DNA from: Brevundimonas bullata
GTDB lineage: Bacteria; Pseudomonadota; Alphaproteobacteria; Caulobacterales; Caulobacteraceae
DNA length: 64,000 nt
Assembly: GCF_003350205.1 (NCBI RefSeq)
Contig: NZ_QLLC01000008.1
Coordinates: 59,278-123,277 of the forward strand
Reading direction: 5' to 3'
This document shows positions 23,305 through 31,878 of the stretch, piece by piece (the stretch's first letter is position 1; each line of letters starts with the position of its first letter). Under the pieces are notes generated by a model. The model was not told the origin of the DNA, ran no database searches, and saw only the letters and a list, made by a program, of their open reading frames with translations. The position numbers were made by a program, and so were the translations under genes.

Positions 23305-25413
23305 CTATTTGGCCAGATACTTGTCCAGCCAGCCGAAGACCTCATTGTGCCATTGCAGGCTGTTGGCCGGCTTCAGCACCCAGTGGTTCTCATTGGGGAA
23401 GAAGACCAGTCGGCTGTCGATGCCGCGGCGTTGCAGGGCGGTGAAGGTCGACAGGCCCTGAGCCGTCGGGATGCGGTAGTCGAGGTCGCCCTGGACCACC
23501 AGCATCGGCGTCTTCCAGTTCTGGACGTGGTTGGCCGGATTGAACTTCTGATAGCCCTCCGGGTTTTCCCACGGCGTGCCGCCGTATTCCCACTCGGTGA
23601 ACCACAGCTCCTCGGTCGAATAGCCCATGCCGAAGGTGTCGAAGACGCCGTCGTGGTTGACCAGGCATTTGAACGCATCCGACCAGTTGCCGGCGATCCA
23701 GTTGATCATATAGCCGCCATACGACGCGCCCAGGGCGCAGGCGTTGTTCCCATCCAGGAAGCCGTACTTCTGCTGCGCGAAGGCCCAGCCCTTTTGCAGG
23801 TCTTCCAGCGGGCGGTCGCCCCAGTGCTGGCTGATGGCGTCGGTGAATTCCTGGCCGTAGCCGGTCGAGCCGTGGAAATCGATCATCACCACCGCATAGC
23901 CGGCGCCCGCATAGGTCTCGGGGTTCCAGCGATAGGACCAGCCGTTGCCGAACGAACCCTGCGGCCCGCCGTGGATCAGGAAGGCGACCGGGTACTTCTG
24001 GCCCTCGACATAGTTCGCCGGCTTGATGACGTAGCCATGCACCGTCTCGTCGTTCCAGCCGGGGAAGCTGAACTGCTCGAACGCGCCAAAGGCCTTGTTC
24101 GCCAGCTGCGGATTCACGTTCGTCAGACGGCGCGGCATTTCCCGACCGCGCCAGGTCTTGAAATAGAGGTCGGCGGGCGAGGTCAGGGTGTCCAGGGCAT
24201 AGACGAAGCCCGAGGGCGTCTGGCCAAAGGCGCCGACATGGCCTTCGCCGGTCAGCGGCATGACCGAGCCGTTGCGGGCGTCGATGGCGAACAGCTTGGT
24301 CTGACCCACGTCGCCGGCGGTGGCGTACAGGGTCTTGCCGTCCTTCGACCATTGCAGGCTGTCGGCCGAACGGTCCCAGTTGGCCGCGATCTGGCGCGTC
24401 TGGCCGGTGGCCACATCGCGCAGGAAGACGGCGTACTTGTCGGCCTCGAAGCCCGGACGGGCCATGGCGCGATAGGCCAGGGTCTGGCCGTCCGGCGAGA
24501 AGACCGGGCCGGTGTCCCAGGCCGGGTTCGCTTCGGTCAGATTGGTCAGCTGGCCGGGCGCCGAAACCGCCACGCTGTAGAGGTCGAAGTTGGTGCTCCA
24601 CGGCTCGCTCTTACCGGCCTTGCGGGCCGAGAAGACCAGGGACCGGCCGTCGGGGGCGAAGGTGAACTCGCTCTCGTCGCCGAAGGGCTTGGAGGGGGTG
24701 TCGCCGTCAAAGCCTTTCGTCACCCAGACCGGATCGCCGCCGGCCTTGCCGTCCGCGCCGATGGTCTGGACGAAGAGGTGGTTCTGGGTGTGGTCGCTCC
24801 ACGCATCCCAGTGGCGCACGAACATGCGGTCATAGACCTGACCCGTCGACTTGACTTCGGCAGCGGCCTTGGCGCGCTCGACCGAGGCGTTCAGGTCGGG
24901 CGCCTCGGGATAGACGGCGAGGGACACGGCGACCGCGTCGCCCGCCGCATTTACCCGGTAGGCGTTGACGTCGGTCGGCAGGCTGGTGACTTGCGTCGCC
25001 GTCGCGCCCTTGTCGCCCGACACCCAGACCTGGCTCGAACCCGAACGGCCCGACAGGAAGTAGAGCTTGCCGTCGGCGCCCCAGCGCGCCGTGTTGGCGC
25101 CGCCCTCGGAGATGGCCAGCTTCTGCGCCTCGCCCTCACCCTTCAGGCTCAGGATGTAGAGGGCGCTGGAGCGCTTGTTGGCCGCCACGTCCGTCTGGGT
25201 CAGCGAATAGACCACCCAGTCGCCGTCCGGCGACACCTGGGGATCGCCCAGGCGATTGGCCGAAATCATGTCCTGATAGGTGAAGGCGTTGCTGGCCGCC
25301 GGGGTCGAGACCGCAGCCGCCGGAACGGGCGCCTCGGCCAGGGCCGGCAGGGCCGAGGCCGTCAGCAGGGCCACGGCGCTGAGGCCGCTCAGAAGGTGGG
25401 GCAGATGACGCAT
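23305..25413 (-). CDS. S9 family peptidase (prolyl-oligopeptidase/acylaminoacyl-peptidase type)
   Basis: A 702-residue serine peptidase with a signal peptide (MRHLPHLLSGLSAVALLTAS, AQA-like cut near LAEAP), so probably periplasmic. The N-terminal half is a beta-propeller with repeats such as QVSPDGDWVVYSLT and FAPDGRSLVFSARK. The C-terminal alpha/beta-hydrolase domain has the nucleophile GASYGGYMINW (Ser near residue 562), Asp in VVQGDLDYRIP and His in PNENHWVLKP. The start ATG 25413 fits the signal peptide and GAGAGGA upstream; the longer open frame runs antisense through the neighbouring acyltransferase. Dipeptidyl or acylaminoacyl specificity is not resolved. Confidence 0.92.
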   Translation of the reverse strand: MRHLPHLLSGLSAVALLTASALPALAEAPVPAAAVSTPAASNAFTYQDMISANRLGDPQVSPDGDWVVYSLTQTDVAANKRSSALYILSLKGEGEAQKLAISEGGANTARWGADGKLYFLSGRSGSSQVWVSGDKGATATQVTSLPTDVNAYRVNAAGDAVAVSLAVYPEAPDLNASVERAKAAAEVKSTGQVYDRMFVRHWDAWSDHTQNHLFVQTIGADGKAGGDPVWVTKGFDGDTPSKPFGDESEFTFAPDGRSLVFSARKAGKSEPWSTNFDLYSVAVSAPGQLTNLTEANPAWDTGPVFSPDGQTLAYRAMARPGFEADKYAVFLRDVATGQTRQIAANWDRSADSLQWSKDGKTLYATAGDVGQTKLFAIDARNGSVMPLTGEGHVGAFGQTPSGFVYALDTLTSPADLYFKTWRGREMPRRLTNVNPQLANKAFGAFEQFSFPGWNDETVHGYVIKPANYVEGQKYPVAFLIHGGPQGSFGNGWSYRWNPETYAGAGYAVVMIDFHGSTGYGQEFTDAISQHWGDRPLEDLQKGWAFAQQKYGFLDGNNACALGASYGGYMINWIAGNWSDAFKCLVNHDGVFDTFGMGYSTEELWFTEWEYGGTPWENPEGYQKFNPANHVQNWKTPMLVVQGDLDYRIPTAQGLSTFTALQRRGIDSRLVFFPNENHWVLKPANSLQWHNEVFGWLDKYLAK

Positions 25414-25542
25414 GGGCGATGATCCTCTCGGCTTCGCGAAATTCTTGGCCGCAGGCGTAGCACCGGCGACGCTGGCGTCAAACCCGCGAGGATGGTCACG
25501 ACCGCTTGCCGCCGTCGCCGGGACCGGCGACAAGCAGGAACG

Positions 25543-26388
25543 ATGAGACCGCCCGTTCCTGCCCCCCATATCGTCGACGTGCTGATCGCCGAGCGCGCCC
25601 CGCGCCTGACGCGGTCGGCCGCATGGCCCCTGGTCCGCCCCGCCCTCTACGGCCTGCTGGACTACGCCAAGGCCCGCCGCATGGCCGATGCCATCGGCCC
25701 GATGGGCGGGCGTCAGGCGCTGGACCACGTGTCCGACCTGCTGGACCTGACGGTCGAGACGCAGAACCTGAGCCGCCTGCCGGCTGCAGGCCGCTGCCTG
25801 GTCGTCTGCAACCACCCGACCGGCATCGCCGACGGCCTGGCCGTCCACGACGCCCTGCGCACCGTGCGCGACGACCTGATCTATTTCGCCAACGCCGATG
25901 CGCTCCGCGTCTCGCCCCGCCTGTCGGAAACCGTCGTCCCGGTCGAATGGGTCACGGCCAAGCGCACCCGCGAAAAGACCCGCGCCACGCTGCAATCGGC
26001 GAAAGACGCCTTCGAAGCCGAACGCTGCGTCGTCATGTTCCCCGCCGGACGCCTGGCCCGCGTCGACGATCAAGGCCGCCTGACTGATCCCGAATGGGCC
26101 ACGACTGCCGCCTCCCTGGCGCGCAAGTACGACGCCCCCGTGGTCCCGATCCACGTCGCCGGGCCGACCAGCCGCCTGTTCCACCTGTTCGACCGCTTCT
26201 CCCAGGAACTGCGCGACATCACCCTCTTCCACGAATTGCTGAACAAGCAGGGCCGCGCCTTCGACCTCAGCGTCGGCCTGCCTATCCCGCCCGACGCGCT
26301 CGACATCGACGCCGCCCGCGCCACCGAGGCGCTGAAAGCCTTCGTCGAACGCACCCTGGCCGCCGACCCCGACGCGGTGTTCGCATGA
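25543..26388 (+). CDS. PlsC-like acyltransferase
   Basis: A 281-residue membrane-associated 1-acyl-glycerol-phosphate-type acyltransferase. VVCNHPTGIADGLAVHDAL carries the His-Asp catalytic pair, though spaced H-x5-D rather than the common H-x4-D. MFPAGRLARVD matches the EG[T/S] block with Pro-Ala-Gly in place of Pro-Glu-Gly. VVPIHVAGPTSRLFHLF follows. Members of this subfamily act in phospholipid or ornithine-lipid synthesis; the acceptor is not clear. ATG 25543 with AGGAACG is preferred. Overlaps tsaE by four bases (ATGA), so the two are coupled. Confidence 0.82.
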   Translation: MRPPVPAPHIVDVLIAERAPRLTRSAAWPLVRPALYGLLDYAKARRMADAIGPMGGRQALDHVSDLLDLTVETQNLSRLPAAGRCLVVCNHPTGIADGLAVHDALRTVRDDLIYFANADALRVSPRLSETVVPVEWVTAKRTREKTRATLQSAKDAFEAERCVVMFPAGRLARVDDQGRLTDPEWATTAASLARKYDAPVVPIHVAGPTSRLFHLFDRFSQELRDITLFHELLNKQGRAFDLSVGLPIPPDALDIDAARATEALKAFVERTLAADPDAVFA

Positions 26389-26846
26389 CGACCTTTGAAC
26401 TGCCCGACGCCGAGGCCACCACCCGCCTGGGTCAGGCCATCGCCCCCCTGCTGGAGCCCGGCGAATCCGTCCTGCTCTACGGCCCGCTCGGCATGGGCAA
26501 GTCGACCCTGGCGCGCGGCCTGATCCGCGCCCTGACCTCGCCCGACGAGGACGTGCCGTCGCCGACCTTCACCCTGGTCCAGTTCTATGAGAGCGACCCG
26601 CCCGTCGCCCATTTCGACCTTTACCGCCTGACCCGCCCCGAAGAAGCCTTCGAGATCGGTCTGGACGAGGCGCTGGACGAAGGCTGCGCCCTGATCGAAT
26701 GGCCCGAACGCCTGGGCGACGACCCCGGCCATATGCTCGGTCCTGACCGGCTGAGCATCACCATCGCCGAAGACGGCGAAGGCCGCCTTGCGACCGTATC
26801 TGGCGCAGGGGCGTGGGAAGCGAAACTGAAGGAAGTCCATGTCTGA
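26385..26846 (+). CDS. tsaE: tRNA threonylcarbamoyladenosine ATPase TsaE
   Basis: The ATPase partner of TsaB/TsaD in making t6A37 of ANN-decoding tRNAs; cytosolic, 153 residues, normal length. Walker A is GPLGMGKSTL (residues 33-42). The conserved VPSPTFTLVQFYE and HFDLYRL follow, then LIEWPERLG. The start overlaps the acyltransferase stop and the end overlaps amgK by eight bases. tsaE next to amgK and murU is a known alphaproteobacterial and pseudomonad order. Confidence 0.95.
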   Translation: MTTFELPDAEATTRLGQAIAPLLEPGESVLLYGPLGMGKSTLARGLIRALTSPDEDVPSPTFTLVQFYESDPPVAHFDLYRLTRPEEAFEIGLDEALDEGCALIEWPERLGDDPGHMLGPDRLSITIAEDGEGRLATVSGAGAWEAKLKEVHV

Positions 26847-27927
26847 CCGCGAAGCCCTCCGTCTCGATTTTCTGCGCTCGGCCGGTCTGGCCGAGGCCGT
26901 CCGCGCGCCCCTGCCCGGCGACGCCTCGACGCGCCGCTACGAGCGCCTGACCACGGCCTCGGGCGCGACCCTGATGCTGATGGATCAGGCCCCTGCCGCC
27001 GAGAGCCAGCCCTGCGATCCATCCTGGACGCCGGAACAGCGCCACGCCCATGGCTGGAACGCCGTCGCCCGCCTGTCGGCCGGCCGCATCGAGGCCTTCG
27101 CCGCCGTCGCCGCCCACCTGAAGTCGCTCGGCCTGTCGGCGCCCGACATCGTCGCCGTCGACGCCCCCAACGGTCTGGCCGTGATTGAGGACTTCGGCGA
27201 CGCCCTGTTCGCCAACGTCATCAACGAGGGCGCCGAGGAAGCCCCCCTCTACCGCGCCGCCGTCGAGGCCCTGGCCGTCCTGCACGCCGCCCCGACGCCC
27301 GATGTCCTGAGCGGGGCTGCGGGCGACTGGCCCCTGCTGACCTATGACCAGACGGCGCTTCAGGGCGGCGCCGACCTGTTTGTCGAATGGCTGCCGAAGC
27401 TGATCCCGTCGCTGAGCTTCGACGACGCCGCCGTCGCCGAATGGCGCGCCGCCTGGGCCCCGATCACGGCGGCGGGCGAGGCCGGCGCATCCGTCATGGC
27501 CCACCGCGACTATCACGCCGAGAACCTGATCCGGCTGGATGGCCGGACCGGCGCCGCCTCGGTCGGCCTGATCGACTTTCAGGACGCGGTGAAGGCCCAC
27601 CCGTCGTGGGACCTCCACTCCCTGTTGCAGGACGCCCGCCGCGACGTCTCGCCCGAGTTGGAGGCTCTGGCGCTCGACCACTATTTCGCCCTGCGCCCCG
27701 ACACCGACCGCGAGGCCTTCATGGCCGCCTACGCCGGTCTGGCGGCGCTGAACGAGGCGCGCATCCTCGGCGTCTTCGCCCGCCTGATCGCCCGCGACGC
27801 CAAGCCCAAATACGCCGCCTTCATGCCGCGCATGTGGGCCCACCTGAACGCCAACCTGAAGGCGCCCGGCCTCGAAGCCGTCGCCGCCTGGATGGACCGC
27901 CACGTGCCGGAGGATGTGCGTCGATGA
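26839..27927 (+). CDS. amgK: N-acetylmuramate/N-acetylglucosamine anomeric kinase AmgK
   Basis: A 362-residue aminoglycoside-phosphotransferase-fold kinase. It phosphorylates MurNAc and GlcNAc at C1, the first step of the peptidoglycan-recycling bypass of de novo UDP-MurNAc synthesis. Catalytic parts are visible: PGDASTRRYERL (nucleotide loop), VMAHRDYHAENLI (catalytic loop, near residue 222) and VGLIDFQDAVKAHPSWDL (Mg-binding Asp). The assignment rests on the next gene being MurU. A palindromic repeat of about 100 bases separates the two. Starts within the end of tsaE. Confidence 0.9.
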   Translation: MSDREALRLDFLRSAGLAEAVRAPLPGDASTRRYERLTTASGATLMLMDQAPAAESQPCDPSWTPEQRHAHGWNAVARLSAGRIEAFAAVAAHLKSLGLSAPDIVAVDAPNGLAVIEDFGDALFANVINEGAEEAPLYRAAVEALAVLHAAPTPDVLSGAAGDWPLLTYDQTALQGGADLFVEWLPKLIPSLSFDDAAVAEWRAAWAPITAAGEAGASVMAHRDYHAENLIRLDGRTGAASVGLIDFQDAVKAHPSWDLHSLLQDARRDVSPELEALALDHYFALRPDTDREAFMAAYAGLAALNEARILGVFARLIARDAKPKYAAFMPRMWAHLNANLKAPGLEAVAAWMDRHVPEDVRR

Positions 27928-27941
27928 TCTTGAGATCCTCT

Positions 27942-28043
27942 GTCATCCCGGCCGCAGCGCAGCGGAGAGCCGGGACCCAGGCCTCGGCTTCGGGCATCTG
28001 CCGCATGGGTTCCGGATCGTCCCTTCGGGCCGTCCGGAATGAC
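27942..28043. repeat. Intergenic palindromic repeat, family A, copy 1
   Basis: The outer ends read GTCATCCCGGCCG and, inverted, CGTCCGGAATGAC (13-base arms with two mismatches). It contains GGGACCCAGGC, shared exactly with the copy at 56103-56217. The element sits inside the amgK-murU operon, starting 14 bases after the amgK stop and ending just before the murU ribosome site. It must be transcribed and can fold into a long hairpin. This is the REP-like element common in alphaproteobacterial intergenic regions. Confidence 0.75.
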
Positions 28044-28060
28044 GGACATGGAGACGCCGC

Positions 28061-28798
28061 ATGACCGCTCCCACCACCGCCCCCAAGACCGCCCCCAAGA
28101 TGGCCATGGTCCTCGCCGCCGGGCTAGGCACGCGAATGCGCCCCCTGACCGACGACCGGCCCAAGGCCCTGGTCGAGGTCGGCGGTAAAGCCCTGATCGA
28201 CCATGTCCTCGACCGGCTGACTGAGGCGGGCGTGGAAAAGGCAGTGGTCAACGTCCACTGGTTCGCCGACCGCCTTGAAAGCCATCTGGCAGCCCGCACA
28301 CAGCCCGCCATCGTCATCGCCGATGAACGCGCCGAACTGCTGGAGACCGGCGGAGGCCTGAAGAAGGCCCGTCCCCTGCTCGGCGATGATCCCGTCTTCG
28401 TGGCCAATATCGACAGCGTCTGGATCGACCGGGGCGACGCGCTCGGCGATCTGATCCGCCTCTGGGACCCCGAGCGCATGGACGCCGCCCTGCTGCTGGC
28501 CCGGCGCGAAGGTGCCATCGGCTTCGAGGGCGGCGGCGACTTCTTCCTCGGCGATGACGGGGCCCTGACCTTCCGGGGCGAGGCGGCCACCGCGCCCTTC
28601 GCCTATATGGGCGTCCACATCACCCGGCCCGGCTACGCCGACGCCGGCCCCGACGGCCCCTTCTCGCTCAGCCCCCTGTGGCGCCAATCCGCCGCCGAGG
28701 GCCGCCTCCACGGGTGCGTGCTGGACGGCGACTGGATGCACGTCGGCGACCCGCAGGCCCGCGACGAGGCCGAAGCGCGACTGAAAGACGAGAACTGA
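28061..28798 (+). CDS. murU: N-acetylmuramate-1-phosphate uridylyltransferase MurU
   Basis: A 245-residue nucleotidyltransferase making UDP-MurNAc from MurNAc-1-P and UTP in cell-wall recycling. The N-terminal signature AMVLAAGLGTRMRPLTDDRP continues to the Lys of PKALVEVGGKALIDHVLDRL. VVNVHWFADRLESHL and ETGGGLKKARPLLG follow, with the metal Asp in FVANIDSVWID. Its neighbour amgK supplies the substrate. The start is 17 bases after a palindromic repeat, and only two bases separate it from addB. A hexose-1-P nucleotidyltransferase role is the alternative; context favours MurU. Confidence 0.92.
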   Translation: MTAPTTAPKTAPKMAMVLAAGLGTRMRPLTDDRPKALVEVGGKALIDHVLDRLTEAGVEKAVVNVHWFADRLESHLAARTQPAIVIADERAELLETGGGLKKARPLLGDDPVFVANIDSVWIDRGDALGDLIRLWDPERMDAALLLARREGAIGFEGGGDFFLGDDGALTFRGEAATAPFAYMGVHITRPGYADAGPDGPFSLSPLWRQSAAEGRLHGCVLDGDWMHVGDPQARDEAEARLKDEN

Positions 28799-28800
28799 CC

Positions 28801-31800
28801 ATGTCGGGGGGCCGCTTCGATCCGTTTGCCGGAACCGGGCCGCGCTGGCGCGCCGTGCCCGCCTGGCGGCCCTTCCTCGAAGACCTCGCGGCGGGCGTGC
28901 TCGACTGGCTGGGCGATCAGACGCCCGAGACCCTGACCGACGCCACCATCCTGCTGCCCAACCGCCGCGCCGCCCGCGCCTTCTCCTCGGCCCTGGGCAA
29001 GCTGGCCGGCGACCGCCCCGTCCTGTTGCCCCAGGTCCGCCCGCTCGGCGATCTGGAAGAGGACGAGCCGCCCTTCGCCCCCTGCGAACTGGGTCTGGAC
29101 CTGCCCCCCGCCATCGCCCCCCTGACGCGCCGTTTCGAGATGGCGCGGATGATCGTCGAAGAGTTCGAGCCGGGCCTGAAACCCCTGCGCGCCCTCGAAA
29201 TGGCCGATGCCCTGGGCGGCTTCCTCGATTCCTGCCAACTCGAAGAAGTCTCCGACCTGTCGCGCATCGCCGGGCTGGCCGAACAGGATCTGGCCGCCCA
29301 CTGGCAGGACAGCGCCCGCTTCCTCGGCCTCGCCGTCGAGGCCTGGCCTAAGCGGCTGGAGGCGCTCGGCCTGGTCGATTCTGCTTGGCGCCGCGCCGCC
29401 CTGCTGCGCCGTCTGGCCGAGGCCTGGGACGCACGGCCGCCGCAACAGCCCGTCATCGCCGCCGGTTCGACCGGCACCGTCCCCGCCGCCGCCGACGTCC
29501 TGGCCGCCGTGGCGCGGGCGCCCCAGGGCGTGGTCGTCCTGCCCGGCCTCGACCTCGACCTAGCCGACGACGTCTGGCAGCGCATCGACGACCAGCACCC
29601 GCAGGCCGCGCTGAAGGCCTTGCTGACCCGCGCCGACATCTCGCGCGATCAGGTCCGACCCTGGTTCAAGCCCGCCGTCGAGCCCCGCATCGAGGCGCGC
29701 GGTCTGGCCCGCCAGCGCCTGATCAACGAGGCCCTGCGCCCCGCCGAGGCCACCGACGACTGGCGCGCCGAGATCGCCCGCCTGCGCGCCGACGCCGCCG
29801 AAGCGGGGCAAGCCGCCGATCCCATCAACGAGGGCTTGAAGGGCCTGTCCGCCCTCAGCGTCCGCGCCGAGGAAGAAGCCGCCACCGCCATCGCCCTGCT
29901 GATGCGCGAGACCCTGGAACGGCCCGGCGAGACCTGCGCCCTCGTTACCCCCGATCTGGACCTGTCGCGCCGCGTCGAGGCCCGGCTGGCGCGCTGGAAC
30001 ATCATCCCCGACGCCTCGACCGGCGCCCCCCTGTCGCGGATGAGCGCAGGCGTCCTGGTCGATCTCTGCGCCCGCTTCATCGAGACCCCGCTCAAGCCCC
30101 AGACCCTGCTGGCCCTGATCAAGCATCCCCTGACCCGGCTCGACCTCGGCGAAACCAGCTTGCCCGACGCCGCCTCGGCGCTGGAGGAACACGCCCTGCG
30201 CGGGCCGCGTCCGCGCGACTGGTCCGAGATCCAGACGCGCCTGAACAAGGCCGCCGAACCCGGTCGCGGCGGACAGCCCCTGCCCGAATGGAAGGCCGCC
30301 CGCCTGTCCGGCGCCCGCGCCCTCGCCGCGCGGCTGGAAGCCCTCGCCGCCGAGGCCCTGTCCGCGTTCACGCCGACCGCAGCCCCCGACGCCGCCGCTC
30401 GCGCCCTGACCGCCCTGATCGAGGCCCTCGCCGGTCAGAACGCCTGGGCCGGTCCCGACGGCGAGGCCGCCGCCTCCCTGCTGTCGGCCCTGATCGACGG
30501 CGGCGGGTCCCTGGGCGCGGTCAGCCGCGCCGACTTCGCCGCTCTGATCGCCGGCCTGCTGGGCGAGGAGACGGTGCGCACCGGCGGCGCCACCCATCCG
30601 CGCCTGCGGATTCTCGGCGCCATCGAGGCCCGCCTGACCCGCGCCGACCGCATGATCCTGGCCGGGCTGGAAGAAGGCGTCTGGCCCCGCCCCGCCCCGG
30701 TCGATCCCTTCCTGTCGCGCCCTATGCGCAAGACCCTGGGCCTGCCCACGCCCGAGCGGCGTCTGGGCCAAACGGCCCAGGACTTCGTCCAGGCCGCCTG
30801 CGCCGACGAGGCCGTCCTGATCCACTGCGAGCGGCGCGGCGGCCAGCCCGCCGTGCGCTCGCGCTGGCTGTGGCGCCTCGAAATGCTGACGCGCGGCGCT
30901 GACGCCCCCGCCACGCCCGTCGCCATCCCCGCGCCCGCCGGTCTGGCCGACTGGACCCGCGCCCTCGACGCCCCGCCGCCCGGCGCCGCCCGCTTCGCCC
31001 CGCGCCCCATGCCGCGCCCACCGGTCGAGCGCCGCCCGCGCAGCCTCTATGTCACCCGCATCGAACGCTGGGTGCGCGACCCCTACGCCATCTACGCCCA
31101 GTGGGTGCTGGGCCTGAACATCATGGACCGTCCCGGCGCCTCAGCCGAGGCGATGGCGCGCGGCAATGCGGTGCACAAGGCCATCGAGCGCATGACCCTG
31201 ATGTGGCCCCACGTCCTGCCCGACGACTGCGAGGCCCAGATCGAACAGTTGCTGATCGAGGAGCTGACCGCCCACGGCTTTGAAGACGCCGCCATGGCCC
31301 GCGAGACGCCGCTGGCCCGCAACTGCGCCCGCTGGCTGGCCGGGTTCGAGGCCGAGCGCCGGGCGCGCGGCGTCACCCTGTTGATCGAACAGCAGGGGAC
31401 CATGACCTTCGACGCCACCGCCGGCCCCTTCACCATGAAGGCCTATGCCGACCGCATCGAGGTGGGCGCGACCGGCGCCGCCATCATGGACTTCAAGACC
31501 GGCGGCGTGCCGTCGGGCAAGCAGGTCAAGGCGGGCTTCGCGCCCCAGCTGACCCTGACCGCCGCCATTCTCGCTGACGGCGGGTTCAAGGACACCAACG
31601 GCCCCGTCCCTGCCGACGAACTGACCTATGTCCGCGTCGTCGGCCGCAAGAAGGCGGGCGAGGTCGCGGTGCGCGCCGCTGGTCCCGAAGCCGCCGCTCT
31701 GGGCGAGGCGGCGCTGGAAGGCCTGAAGAAGCGGGTCGCCCGCTTTGACCACCCCGACACCCCCTATGTCTCCTGGGCCGCGCCCCAGTTCATGGGCAAC

Positions 31801-31878
31801 TATGGCGGCAACTACGACCATCTGGCCCGCGTCTGGGAATGGCACGTCGTCGGCGGCGAAGAAGGCGACAGCGAATGA
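28801..31878 (+). CDS. addB: AddB, nuclease/inactivated-helicase subunit of AddAB
   Basis: With AddA it forms the helicase-nuclease that processes double-strand ends for RecA and is used by alphaproteobacteria in place of RecBCD. 1025 residues. The N-terminal helicase-like half lacks a usable P-loop (LLPNRRAARAFSSAL). The C-terminal PD-(D/E)xK nuclease shows RGNAVHKAIERM, MKAYADRIEV and IMDFKTGGVPSGK (Asp and Lys near 894-899), followed by QLTLTAAIL. I see no Fe-S cysteine cluster such as the Bacillus AddB has. ATG 28801 begins two bases after murU; addA overlaps its stop (ATGA). Confidence 0.93.
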   Translation: MSGGRFDPFAGTGPRWRAVPAWRPFLEDLAAGVLDWLGDQTPETLTDATILLPNRRAARAFSSALGKLAGDRPVLLPQVRPLGDLEEDEPPFAPCELGLDLPPAIAPLTRRFEMARMIVEEFEPGLKPLRALEMADALGGFLDSCQLEEVSDLSRIAGLAEQDLAAHWQDSARFLGLAVEAWPKRLEALGLVDSAWRRAALLRRLAEAWDARPPQQPVIAAGSTGTVPAAADVLAAVARAPQGVVVLPGLDLDLADDVWQRIDDQHPQAALKALLTRADISRDQVRPWFKPAVEPRIEARGLARQRLINEALRPAEATDDWRAEIARLRADAAEAGQAADPINEGLKGLSALSVRAEEEAATAIALLMRETLERPGETCALVTPDLDLSRRVEARLARWNIIPDASTGAPLSRMSAGVLVDLCARFIETPLKPQTLLALIKHPLTRLDLGETSLPDAASALEEHALRGPRPRDWSEIQTRLNKAAEPGRGGQPLPEWKAARLSGARALAARLEALAAEALSAFTPTAAPDAAARALTALIEALAGQNAWAGPDGEAAASLLSALIDGGGSLGAVSRADFAALIAGLLGEETVRTGGATHPRLRILGAIEARLTRADRMILAGLEEGVWPRPAPVDPFLSRPMRKTLGLPTPERRLGQTAQDFVQAACADEAVLIHCERRGGQPAVRSRWLWRLEMLTRGADAPATPVAIPAPAGLADWTRALDAPPPGAARFAPRPMPRPPVERRPRSLYVTRIERWVRDPYAIYAQWVLGLNIMDRPGASAEAMARGNAVHKAIERMTLMWPHVLPDDCEAQIEQLLIEELTAHGFEDAAMARETPLARNCARWLAGFEAERRARGVTLLIEQQGTMTFDATAGPFTMKAYADRIEVGATGAAIMDFKTGGVPSGKQVKAGFAPQLTLTAAILADGGFKDTNGPVPADELTYVRVVGRKKAGEVAVRAAGPEAAALGEAALEGLKKRVARFDHPDTPYVSWAAPQFMGNYGGNYDHLARVWEWHVVGGEEGDSE

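Noticed and set aside
23284..25422. Plus-strand open frame of 712 codons opposite the S9 peptidase
   Set aside because: Antisense shadow; the minus frame has a signal peptide and a complete catalytic triad.
25414..26232. N-terminal extension of the S9 peptidase to 975 residues
   Set aside because: The extension is antisense to the acyltransferase gene and lies before a clear signal peptide at 25413, so it is not translated as part of the peptidase.
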